35,182 bases of DNA from JAGQLF01 sp964635995 (GTDB lineage: Bacteria; Patescibacteriota; Dojkabacteria; J137). The notes under the pieces are model-generated. The model saw nothing but the letters and a program-made list of their open reading frames with translations. It was not told the origin of the DNA and did not search any database. Position numbers and translations under genes: made by a program. The stretch spans positions 1 to 35,182 of the forward strand of contig CAZWRA010000011.1 of assembly GCA_964635995.1 (NCBI GenBank), written 5' to 3'. This document shows, piece by piece, positions 27,864-35,182 of the stretch (positions are counted from its first letter, which is position 1; each line of letters begins with the position of its first letter).

Positions 27864-28883
27864 TTAGGCTTCTCTAAAGGCTTTTGAAATATTACTATTA
27901 ATTATATCTGATTGTTTCGGAATAATAGGATCTCTAAGGTTAATTTCTCTTAATAAGAATCTTCCGTCATTTCTAAAAAAATCTATTGCCATAATTCCAA
28001 TATTTGAACTACTCTGAGTAAGTAGTTTTAATGCAATTTATGAAGCATAAACTATTAATTCTGGTGGAATTACATCTTGATTTAATAAAATCCAATCATC
28101 TTGTTTTTCTTCTTCAAATAATTCAACTCCTCTTCCAACAACATGCATATATTGGTTATTTGGATTTCCTACAAAATAAACTCTAAGCTCTATAGCCGCA
28201 CCATATTTCTCTAATAATTTTTGATTCTCTTCATCATATCCTTTTAGACCTACTATTTCCTGTGAGGGAGTAAAGGGTTGAAGTATAAAATCAGAAGCTT
28301 GTTTTCCAGCAGCAACTCTCAACCTATTTTGTTCTCTTATAAAGTCAGCAATATCAGTAGGATCAGGATTTAATCTCGCAATTCTGTTACCATCCATTCC
28401 ATTGACAGCCTTTACCACTACTAATCCAGTTCTAGTATTTATAAATTCTAAGACAGTTGTAGGCAAATCTGAAGCTACTTTAATGGAACTTGGAATACTT
28501 ACACTTACAGGAAATAATTCAGGAAATGTTTTAACTTGTACTTCTTTATCAGCGAAATCTCTTAGCTGTCCATTATTCATTAGCTTTAAGTTAGGGTGTG
28601 CAATTTGAACTCCTAATGGAATAGAGGATCTATTTATTACTCCCGGAAAATCATCTACATTAACTTGTACTGGTGTTGGAACTACAAATATGTTTCCATC
28701 TTCAATATTTATCCTTCGAACTTCGACTGAAACACCGGTCATATCTTCGTTTTTTGACAATACTGCAAGCTCAAAATCTTGGTTAAGTGTCGTTAGTAAT
28801 TTTACTGTAGATTCTCTAGGAGAAAATTCTGTTTTTGTTGATCTAAATGTTAAAAAATCATCTATCTCTATTATTAATAGCAT
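27864..28883 (-). pseudogene. ATP-grasp-fold protein with in-frame stop
   Basis: A 340-codon frame. The middle has VVVKAVNGMDGNRIARL, resembling the ATP-binding K-x-x-x-G-x-G-G loop, and SDFILQPFTPSQEIVG, like the linker strand with the adenine-contacting Gln. After a TAA at 28038-28040 the same frame continues IALKLLTQSSSNIGIMAIDF and FLLREINLRDP, the acidic metal-binding end (D...E-x-N) of ATP-grasp enzymes. The stop thus removes the metal site. The missing residue may be Glu or Ser. Glutathione-synthetase-like carboxylate-amine ligases are the closest style; the substrate is unknown. It lies between the Gmad2 and acs genes. Confidence 0.65.
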
Positions 28884-28937
28884 GAAGCATTATATACTAT
28901 TAATATAGCATTATCAATTAAATCAAAGTTTGAGTAA

Positions 28938-30823
28938 TTATTCTTCTAATGTACTTATATCTCTTGGGTCTTGTCCAAGAGTGTTTTCTTTGAGAACCCT
29001 TCGCATAATCTTTCCACTTCTAGTCTTAGGAAGCTTTTCAACAAATTCAATTTCTTTAGGAACAGCGAAACTTCCAATTGTATGTCTTATATGATCAGTC
29101 AATTCATTTTTTAGATCTTCATTAGGATATACTCCCTCTTTTAAAATAATAAATGACTTAATAGATTCTCCTGTTATTTCATCAGGTATCCCAATAACTG
29201 CAGCTTCCGCAACATTTTTATTTTCTACAAAAGCACTTTCTAATTCTGCGCTTCCAAGTCTATGTCCGGAAGCTTTAATTACATCATCCGATCGTCATAA
29301 GATTGTTATATAACCCTCTTCATCTTTCATAGCAATATCACCTGCGGTATAAAAGTCTTTAATCTCAGTCCAGTATTGTAAAGATCTCTCTTTATTATTC
29401 CAACAAGTTCTAAAGGATGAAGGCCACGATTTTTTAATAACAAGAAATCCTTGTGTATTTGGGGAGACAGGGTTTCCATCTTTATCTACCACATCTGCTT
29501 CAATTCCAAAAAAAGGAAGTCCCGCTGAACCTGGTTTTTGAGGAAGAGAGGGTAGAGTTACAATCATGTTTCCTCCTGTTTCAGTTTGCCACCATGTGTC
29601 TACAATCGGAGTTTTACTTTTCTCAATTTTTTCAAAATACCAAACCCAAGCTTCAGGATTTATAGGCTCTCCAACAGTTCCGATAACTTTTAACGATGAT
29701 AAATCAAATTTCTCTAAGTAAGCATGTTCAAATTTCATAAATAATCGAATAGCTGTTGGTGCTGTGTAAAATTTTGAAACTTTATAATCCTGAATAATTG
29801 ACCACCAAATTCTAGGATCTGGATAATTTGGAGCTCCTTCATAAATTACACTTGTTAATCCATTTGAAAGAGGACCATACACAATATAGCTATGACCTGT
29901 AATCCATCCAGCATCAGCTTTACACCAGAAAACATCATTCTCATGAATATCAAAAACAGTTTTTGTAGTGTAGTGAGTGTATAAGTTATATCCCCCTATA
30001 GTATGTAATATGCCTTTTGGAGTTCCTGTCGAACCTGATGTATAAAGTACGAAAAGTGAATCTTCTGAATCCATTTCTTCTGGTTTATATTCTTCATTCT
30101 GATTATTTAATAAATCATAAAATCAATATCACAATCATACATTGGAGTTTTCTCGTCTCTTCTATAAACAATACATTTCTCAACATAAGGTAATTCCCAT
30201 TTCGCTTCATCAACAACTAGTTTTAAAGGAATCTCTTTTCCTCGTCTTTTTGTATATGAGCCAGTAAAAATAATTTTCGATTTTGTATCTTCAATTCGCT
30301 TTCTGAGAGCTCCTGAACTAAAGCCTCCGAATACAACGGAATGAATTGCTCCAATTCTTGCACAAGCAAGCATAGTAATAATAATCTCTAAGGTCATCGG
30401 CATGTAGATTGTAACTACATCGCCTTTATTAACATTTAAACTTTTTAATCCATTTGAAAGTTTATTTACTTGTTTAAGAAGTTCAGCATAGGTAATTGAT
30501 TTACTTTCTCTTTCTTCATTCTCATAAAAGAAAGCAATTTTCTCACCTTTACCATTAACAACATGACGATCTAAACAGTTGTAAGTAATATTTAATTTTC
30601 CATTTATAAACCATTTATAACTATCTTCAGTCTTTTCATAAACTTTGTCGAAAACTTTAAACCAGTTGAGTTCAGAAGAAGCTAATTCGCTCCAGAAAAG
30701 TTCAGGATTAGAAATTGATTTCTCATAAAAAGAGTAATAATCTTCAGGTTTAATTAATGAAGACCCAACAAATTCATTCGATGGATAGTATTTATCTTTC
30801 GAGTATATACTCGTTCCTGACAT
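28938..30823 (-). pseudogene. acs: Acetyl-CoA synthetase, interrupted by a one-base shift and an in-frame TGA
   Basis: AMP-forming acetate:CoA ligase. Piece 1 (30107-30823) has VTIYMPMTLEIIITMLACAR and IGAIHSVVFGGFS. A four-T run (A run 30119-30122) lacks one T; with it, the frame passes through YDLLNNQNEEYKPEE into the ATP loop LYTSGSTGTPKG. DTWWQTETGG and YTAGDIAMKDEEGY follow. A TGA at 29295-29297 then stands where the family has the invariant Gly of G-R-x-D-D-V; the same frame continues RSDDVIKASGHRLGSAELE and PKTRSGKIMRRV, with the catalytic lysine, to a TAA at 28938. Repaired length about 628, normal for Acs. GGA to TGA is one change. Confidence 0.93.
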
Positions 30824-30846
30824 TTATTACTTTTAATATTAAAACT

Positions 30847-30875
30847 AAAAAAAACATTCACTCATTTAAGTGAAT
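30847..30875 (-). terminator. Intrinsic terminator between the small frame and acs
   Basis: On the minus strand, ATTCACT, loop TAAATG, AGTGAAT, then G and eight T. It lies seven bases after the 42-codon frame and 24 bases before the acs ATG, so it would stop upstream transcription before acs unless read through. Confidence 0.8.
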
Positions 30876-30881
30876 ATAAAT

Positions 30882-31010
30882 TTAGTTTATCAAAATTTGA
30901 CGAAGACTTTTAAAGCTAATTAAGCATAATTTGCAAGTTTCTGTATCTTTAAGCTCTTTCTTCACTTGCTCAGATATATTTAATTTATCTACATAGACTG
31001 AGTATTTCAT
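30882..31010 (-). CDS. Possible 42-residue small protein or leader peptide
   Basis: ATG at 31010 to TAA at 30882. The sequence starts MKYSVYVDKLNISEQVKKEL and includes DTETCKLCLISF, with a CxxC. An intrinsic terminator follows at once. It may be a real small gene, a small RNA, or the leader of an attenuator upstream of acs. No family recognised; coding is uncertain. Confidence 0.35.
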   Translation of the reverse strand: MKYSVYVDKLNISEQVKKELKDTETCKLCLISFKSLRQILIN

Positions 31011-31155
31011 AATAGGAAAACTATTTTATATGATAAAAGTTGAGTATACTTTCATTTTTACTTTTAATATAATTTAAAAAGTTAATTTCGTATCTGTAAC
31101 CCCCTATCGAATATATAAATGTAAGTATAATATTTTATCTATTATCATTATTATT

Positions 31156-31758
31156 ATGAAAGTATTTCAATACTTTTCTATTGCAATGATTACCATCATT
31201 GTTACATCATCCATAATACCAATTGCAACTTATGCTCAAACAATAGATGAGCAGGCTAACAATCAAAATGAAGATGTTCAAAATAACCGTGAACAACTTC
31301 AACAAGATATTCAAGAAAACAAAACACAAAGACAAGAGCTTAGGGACGAAAATATTGAGGCCAGATGTACAATTGCTACTACAAGAATAGATACTGTTAC
31401 ATCAAGATATAATGAAGGTACATTGAGATACGTAAACAGATACAATAATCTTGTTGAACGATTAAACAATGTAATAACAAGGCTTAATGAAGAGGGTATA
31501 AATACTTCTGAGCTATCAGTTTACGTACAAGAAATATCCACACTAACTACACAATTCAATAGTGAAATGAGTCAAATTATTTTATTGCTAGATCAAACAA
31601 AAGCTCTTGCTTGTGGAGATAGTGAAGGAGCTTATTTAGATCTTTTACAACAGTCTCGAAGCGAACTTTTACAAGCTCGATCAACTGCTGTACAAATTAA
31701 TAATATATTTTTGATTGATGTTGTTAATGAATTGAAAGATATTAGAGCATCAGTTTAA
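31156..31758 (+). CDS. Secreted coiled-coil protein, unknown
   Basis: 200 residues. A signal peptide (MKVFQYFSIAMITIIVTSSI, then PIATYAQT, with likely cleavage after YAQ or TYA) is followed by Gln/Asn/Glu-rich helix (28-70) and long heptad-like helices (75-195). Two cysteines (ARCTIAT and ALACGD) could pair. No catalytic motif. Small patescibacterial genomes often carry such Sec-secreted helical proteins. It has its own terminator downstream. Confidence 0.7.
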   Translation: MKVFQYFSIAMITIIVTSSIIPIATYAQTIDEQANNQNEDVQNNREQLQQDIQENKTQRQELRDENIEARCTIATTRIDTVTSRYNEGTLRYVNRYNNLVERLNNVITRLNEEGINTSELSVYVQEISTLTTQFNSEMSQIILLLDQTKALACGDSEGAYLDLLQQSRSELLQARSTAVQINNIFLIDVVNELKDIRASV

Positions 31759-31766
31759 TCAACTTT

Positions 31767-31790
31767 AAGTGGCGGATTATTTCGCCACTT
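31767..31790 (+). terminator. Hairpin terminator after the coiled-coil gene
   Basis: AAGTGGCG (31767-31774) and CGCCACTT (31783-31790), an 8-bp perfect GC-rich stem with an 8-base loop, nine bases after the stop codon at 31758, followed by TAAATTAATTT. Confidence 0.75.
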
Positions 31791-31812
31791 TAAATTAATT
31801 TATATATACACT

Positions 31813-32064
31813 ATGAAAAAATCAACAACACTTATTATTGTAATTATTATACTTATAATGATTGTTATTGGAGTTATAGCAATTAGGAATCGTAATCAAA
31901 AAGATTATGTTCCAATTCAAGATCGAGAAGAACCTGTAATTGAAACTGAAATTACACAATCTGATCCTACTAATGAGTCTATCGATGAATCAATCGATTT
32001 AATTAATGAGGTGCTAAGTGATTTAGAATTTGACAGTGACTTTGATGAAGTAGAAAATTTTTAA
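31813..32064 (+). CDS. Small single-pass membrane protein, unknown
   Basis: 83 residues: MKKS, a hydrophobic helix (LIIVIIILIMIVIGVIAI) and an acidic tail (SIDESIDLINEVLSDLEFDS). The Ile-Asp-rich acidic tail recalls the end of the sigma-partner protein at 32568 (YDIESLEIINDFDDIGL). It lies 24 bases before the sigma factor ATG and is probably cotranscribed. Confidence 0.65.
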   Translation: MKKSTTLIIVIIILIMIVIGVIAIRNRNQKDYVPIQDREEPVIETEITQSDPTNESIDESIDLINEVLSDLEFDSDFDEVENF

Positions 32065-32088
32065 TCCTCGTTGCGCTACGGAAGGTAC

Positions 32089-32586
32089 ATGAAAAACAAG
32101 GCTAAATTTGAACAAATATATAAGCAGTACTTTAATTACATCATGCTCATCATTGCGCAGCAGATACCTCGTAGAGAAGATCGTGAAGATATAGTCAGTG
32201 AAGTGTTTATAGATTTATGGAAGATATTTGAGAATGTAGATATTTCTAAAAATATAAAATCGCTATTGTTTACAATATCAAAACGGAGAATATACGATTT
32301 TTTACGCAAAAAATATCGTTTACAAGAACTTGAATTACCAATTATTGATGAGACCGAATATTCAGATAATGAATCTAAACCAAATCAACTGCCTATCTTA
32401 AATCAAATCGCAAAACTAGTTGAAAGGTTAGATAAGAAATATCAAATTTTATATCAACTGAAATATATTGAGCATGCAGGCAATTTAATAATTGCAAAAG
32501 AAATGAACATATCTTTAAGTTATGTAAAAGTACTCAATAATCGTTTAATTAAACAGTTACAAAAACTATGGAACAATCAAAACTAA
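32089..32586 (+). CDS. ECF-type sigma-70 family factor
   Basis: About 165 residues from the ATG at 32089 (MKNKAKFEQIYKQY); an in-frame TTG at 32071 is less likely. Region 2 has the order F-x-x-I/Y-x-x-Y...DREDIVSEVFIDLWKIFE, with SLLFTISKRRIYDFLRKK matching the -10-binding helix. Region 4 (about 105-160) is a helix-turn-helix with LDKKYQILYQLKYIEHAGN, MNISLSYVKVLNNRLIKQL. It overlaps the next gene by 19 bases, the usual layout for a sigma factor and its membrane anti-sigma. Confidence 0.88.
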   Translation: MKNKAKFEQIYKQYFNYIMLIIAQQIPRREDREDIVSEVFIDLWKIFENVDISKNIKSLLFTISKRRIYDFLRKKYRLQELELPIIDETEYSDNESKPNQLPILNQIAKLVERLDKKYQILYQLKYIEHAGNLIIAKEMNISLSYVKVLNNRLIKQLQKLWNNQN

Positions 32587-33156
32587 AAGAATATATTCAA
32601 GATCAGCTTGATGCTGATGTTGTTGATTATTCATCAATAAATGCTATTTGGAAGCGAATAAGAAAACATGGTTTTTCAAGAAACTACTTTTGGACGAAAT
32701 TTACTTATATTTCTTTTGCTACATTAGCTATGGTATTTTTAAGCTTAGCATATTGGTATTATCAATCCTCTATAGAACCCCAGAATAGCGAGATTATTGC
32801 TGATGGTCAAGACAATAATCATAGTAACAAAACACCAGNNNNNNNNNNNNNNNNNNNNNNNNNNNNNNNNNNNNNNNNNNNNNNNNNNNNNNNNNNNNNN
32901 NNNNNNNNNNNNNNNNNNNNNNNNNNNNNNNNNNNNNNAAGATAAAGAAAAAACTGGAAACTCATTAGAATCAAATCAGGCAATAGCTCAAGACAATAAT
33001 CATAGTAACAAAACACCAGAAGATAAAGAAAAAACTGGAAACTCATTAGAATCAAATCAGGCAATAGCTCAAGAAATAGATAATATAGTTATATCTATCC
33101 AATATGATATTGAAAGCTTAGAAATAATTAATGATTTTGACGATATCGGTCTATAG
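32568..33156 (+). CDS. Putative anti-sigma membrane protein with 27-residue tandem repeats, gap inside
   Basis: An N-terminal cytoplasmic part of about 45 residues (MEQSKLKEYIQDQLDADVVD and IWKRIRKHGFSRNYF) is followed by one membrane helix (ISFATLAMVFLSLAYWYY). The outer part is built of a 27-residue repeat (QDNNHSNKTPEDKEKTGNSL, then ESNQAIA) and ends in an acidic tail. A run of exactly 100 N (32839-32938) interrupts it. Frames on the two sides disagree only because 100 is a placeholder; with the gap removed the gene is 163 codons in one frame. No zinc HxxxC anti-sigma motif is seen, so the anti-sigma role rests on gene order and topology. Confidence 0.65.
32808..33069 (+). repeat. 81-bp tandem coding repeat with unresolved copy number
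   Basis: One complete copy at 32989-33069. The gap splits another: 31 bases before it (32808-32838) and 50 after it (32939-32988) together make exactly one 81-bp unit. The missing sequence is therefore zero or a whole number of units, all in frame. Confidence 0.9.
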
Positions 33157-33179
33157 TTAATTAATCAAATAAATATAAT

Positions 33180-33209
33180 TTGTCGAGAAAGAATAAAATA
33201 AGCTATAAT
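33180..33209 (+). promoter_or_regulatory. Sigma-70 promoter of tRNA-Glu
   Basis: TTGTCG (33180-33185), 18 bases, TATAAT (33204-33209), ending 32 bases before the tRNA. Confidence 0.7.
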
Positions 33210-33241
33210 TCTCGAGCATATTAAAAAAAGCTTAATCTACT

Positions 33242-33313
33242 GGCCCTATAGTATAACGGTTAGTACGCCAGGTTTTCATCCTGGTAATCCGGGTTCGATT
33301 CCCGGTAGGGTCA
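33242..33313 (+). tRNA. tRNA-Glu (anticodon TTC)
   Basis: A 72-base cloverleaf. The acceptor stem GGCCCTA pairs with TAGGGTC through one G-T pair. The anticodon stem CCAGG/CCTGG encloses the loop TTTTCAT with anticodon TTC. The T arm is CCGGG-TTCGATT-CCCGG, and the discriminator is A. CCA is not encoded. Confidence 0.96.
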
Positions 33314-34040
33314 AAATTTCGCTTTTTTCAGTTTTCTGGGCATTAATTTCGTCTATAAACTCGAATAGCAAAGACTTTTGAGCGGTTCGTAATTTGCCTT
33401 CTGCGGCATAATAAAAATATACACCCTCAGGGAAAATCTTAGTGATGAAACGTCTCTTATTTGTAGGACTTAAGCCTCTATACAGGGGTTCGATTTTTGT
33501 CAAAAATAGTTCTGCTTGATTTAGTAGAACTTCAAGCTGATTTCGATCAATTAAGTTTTCATTTACATCTGCTCTTGTAACTAATATACCATTAACAATT
33601 CTACTTAATTCCTCTCTTCCAGCCTCTTCTGGGAAAACTCCTTTCTTTATCAATTCCATTGTTCTAATTTTTTCTTCTTCTAAAGATTGTAATTTTATTT
33701 CACCTAGTTTTCTAGCCTCTTCAAATTCCGCATGTTCTATCTCCCATTCTTCTATAACATTCTCTTTAAAATATTTAGCGTATTCTTGCGTTGGAGTAAT
33801 TGATCTCAATAGCTCTTCTAAATATCGCTCCATATCTGCTTTTTGTATAGACTTTTTTACGGCGTTGCAAAGCCGATTATGACAATAGTAATATGGATAC
33901 CTTGATGTTCTACCTTTAGAAAAGCATGTTCTCATACGACACTTGCATACATCACAATGTGAAAATCCTTTATCGTTCCCTAGTGGGAAATTAAGTACAA
34001 AGTAAGGTTCTTCTTTTTGAAGTTCTTGTGATACAAGCAT
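33276..34040 (-). pseudogene. Large serine recombinase remnant (C-terminal part)
   Basis: 254 residues that match the back half of large serine recombinases: a zinc-ribbon segment (CDVCKCRMRTCFSKGRTSRY then PYYYCHNRLC, a C-x-x-C...C-x4-C-like set), a long coiled coil (about 95-160), and LSPTNKRRFITKIFPEGVYF. The frame is open upstream only to GLTWTQHLQIQEKLF, part of the recombinase domain, before a TAA; no catalytic resolvase domain is present. The last dozen residues (LPGIEPGLPG) are encoded by the antisense of tRNA-Glu, as happens when an integrase gene abuts its tRNA attachment site. An inactive scar is most likely. Confidence 0.78.
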
Positions 34041-34163
34041 ATTTTTCTTAAAAAGTTTTTCTTGAATTTGTAAATGTTGTGTCCAAGTAAGACCTTATTT
34101 GCCTATGTTAGAGGTAGAAAGAGATTATTTATTAGCATTACAAATGCAGACAAGGAGAGAACC

Positions 34164-35173
34164 ATGAAACAATATATTCTAGTTGGATTAGGTCCACATG
34201 CAAAACGAATTTATTATCCATTTCTTGAGAAGCATCAAGAGAAATATGTAATCAAGTTGCGTTTACTTATTGAGTTGGATTCACAGCAAAGCAAAGTAAA
34301 TAACTTTGTAAAAGATAGATCGTTAAAACCCGAAGAGATCTTTTTTGTAGAAGATAATCCTATTAATAGGTTAGGGAAAGATTTATATAAAAACTTATTA
34401 AGAGATTAGATGAAATATTAAGCACAGAAAAGATTGATGGGATTATTATTTCTACTGAACCTAAATCACATAAAGTATATGCCGAATGGGCTATAAAGAA
34501 TCATCTAAATATTTTAATGGATAAGCCAATCACTGCACCGGTAGATCCTATTAAAAATCCAGATTCAGGTAGGCAAATATTCACAGATTATCAAGATTTG
34601 AGAGAGCATAAGAAAAATTCAAAATCTAAGTTTTACATAGTTTGTCAAAGAAGAAACCATGAAGGTTTTAGTTTTGTTAAGAATTACCTAGAAAACTTTG
34701 TAAATGAGTTTCAAATACCAATTTCATATATAGACATTTATCACGCTGATGGTACATGGAATTTACTCCACGAGTTTAATAAAGAAAACCATCCTTATAA
34801 ATATGGCTACGGAAAGTTAATGCACTCTGGCTATCATTGTGTTGATTTATTTGCATGGATATCTGAGGTTAATAATTCTTTGAAAGATAGAACACCTAAT
34901 TCAGTCAAAATCTACACTTCTAAATTCAGACCTAATGATTTCTTTAATCAATTAAATGTAGAAAATTATAAAAAATTCTTTGGAGATACAGAGATTACTA
35001 AATTTTACGAGAATTACGATAGGAAAGATTATGAAAAGTATGGAGAAATAGATGCCTATATTTTAGGTCAATTGATGCAGGATGAGAATGTAATAACAAC
35101 AGCTTCAATAAATTTACAACAAAATACTTTAAACTGTACCCATTTGTCTAGACAATTTTTAGAGATTTTTTAG
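34164..35173 (+). CDS. Gfo/Idh/MocA-type oxidoreductase, frameshifted in an A run
   Basis: Begins MKQYILVGLGPHAKRIYYPF, a Rossmann glycine motif (G-L-G-x-H), after a good AAGGAG ribosome site. The five-A run 34389-34393 lacks one A; with it, KLIKRLDEILSTEKIDGIII continues into STEPKSHKVYAEWAIKNHLN and ILMDKPIT, the E-K-P-like segment typical of the family. Then come QRRNHEGFSFVKNYLENF and KLMHSGYHCVDLFAW, where Gfo/Idh enzymes keep a catalytic His. The joined gene has about 336 residues and stops nine bases before the window end. It probably reduces or oxidises a sugar or similar substrate with NAD(P). Placed next to tRNA-Glu and a recombinase scar, it may be island cargo. Confidence 0.7.
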
Positions 35174-35182
35174 ATATATTTT

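Larger units (their letters stand above)
30824..31155. other. 332-base region between divergent acs and the secreted coiled-coil gene
   Basis: Contains a possible 42-codon minus-strand frame with its own terminator (both listed separately). A TATAAT at 31126-31131, 25 bases before the plus-strand gene at 31156, is a likely -10. No known RNA family is recognised in the rest. Confidence 0.5.

Noticed and set aside
32808..33069. CRISPR-like array
   Set aside because: The 81-bp units are contiguous, identical and in frame, with no spacers.
33276..34040. Active integrase of a mobile element
   Set aside because: No catalytic resolvase domain in any upstream frame, and no second attachment site is visible within the window.
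3824..34393. Programmed ribosomal frameshifting at the homopolymer runs
   Set aside because: Shifts go in both directions, lie at different depths in unrelated genes and lack a common slippery heptamer plus stem. Error or decay is simpler.
1..35182. Genome-wide reassignment of UGA to glycine (code 25) or of UAA to serine
   Set aside because: Most genes, including the 1013-codon secA, have no internal stop, and TAA ends many intact frames. Only isolated sites show the pattern.

Overview
The window is AT-rich, tightly packed, bacterial and chromosomal. The gene set suggests a small-genome Candidate Phyla Radiation (Patescibacteria) bacterium: a divergent SecA, FtsW/RodA, many small single-pass membrane proteins, PEGA, PspC, Gmad2 and DUF2061 families, and a tRNA gene without an encoded CCA. 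The lineage is inferred from gene style only; there is no rRNA or ribosomal protein to place it.

Layout. 67-3641 (minus): secA then a Nudix-like gene. 3764-5780 (plus): a DUF4389 protein and an FtsW/RodA protein. 5855-8039 (minus): a processive family 2 glycosyltransferase, a DUF2061 protein and a small membrane protein. 8106-9566 (plus): a PEGA protein. 9563-15481 (minus): pyrG, a divergent histidine kinase, an M16 peptidase, a Nudix hydrolase and a BI-1 protein. 15642-16112 (plus): PspC. 16113-19291 (minus): an arylsulfotransferase-like gene, a Fur-family regulator with a 40-bp perfect palindrome over its start, a ZIP metal transporter and a membrane protein. 19319-20273 (minus): an RRM protein and a PH-domain protein. 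20583-23344 (plus): a flavin electron-transfer operon (FMN-binding protein, ApbE, ferric-reductase-like protein). 23341-26355: a UBP zinc finger (minus), a phosphomannomutase/phosphoglucomutase (plus) and two unknown genes (minus). 26440-30823: a cupredoxin (plus), then Gmad2, ATP-grasp and acetyl-CoA synthetase genes (minus). 31156-33156 (plus): a secreted coiled-coil protein, a small membrane protein, an ECF sigma factor and its overlapping membrane partner with an 81-bp coding repeat that contains an assembly gap. 33242-35173: tRNA-Glu, a serine recombinase remnant that runs into it, and a Gfo/Idh-type oxidoreductase.

The most striking property is how many genes are interrupted. Twelve recognisable genes are split by one-base length changes (mostly in A/T runs), by in-frame stops at conserved positions, or by a 23-bp tandem duplication. 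Once joined, each recovers a family-like length. Long genes such as secA (1013 codons) are intact. The causes to separate are sequencing or assembly error, real gene decay, and slippage-tolerated frameshifts in an AT-rich reduced genome. Where the original residue can be inferred firmly (Ser in pyrG, Ser in the UBP finger, Gly in acs), the stop is one G:C to T:A transversion away. I found no CRISPR array, insertion sequence or complete mobile element.
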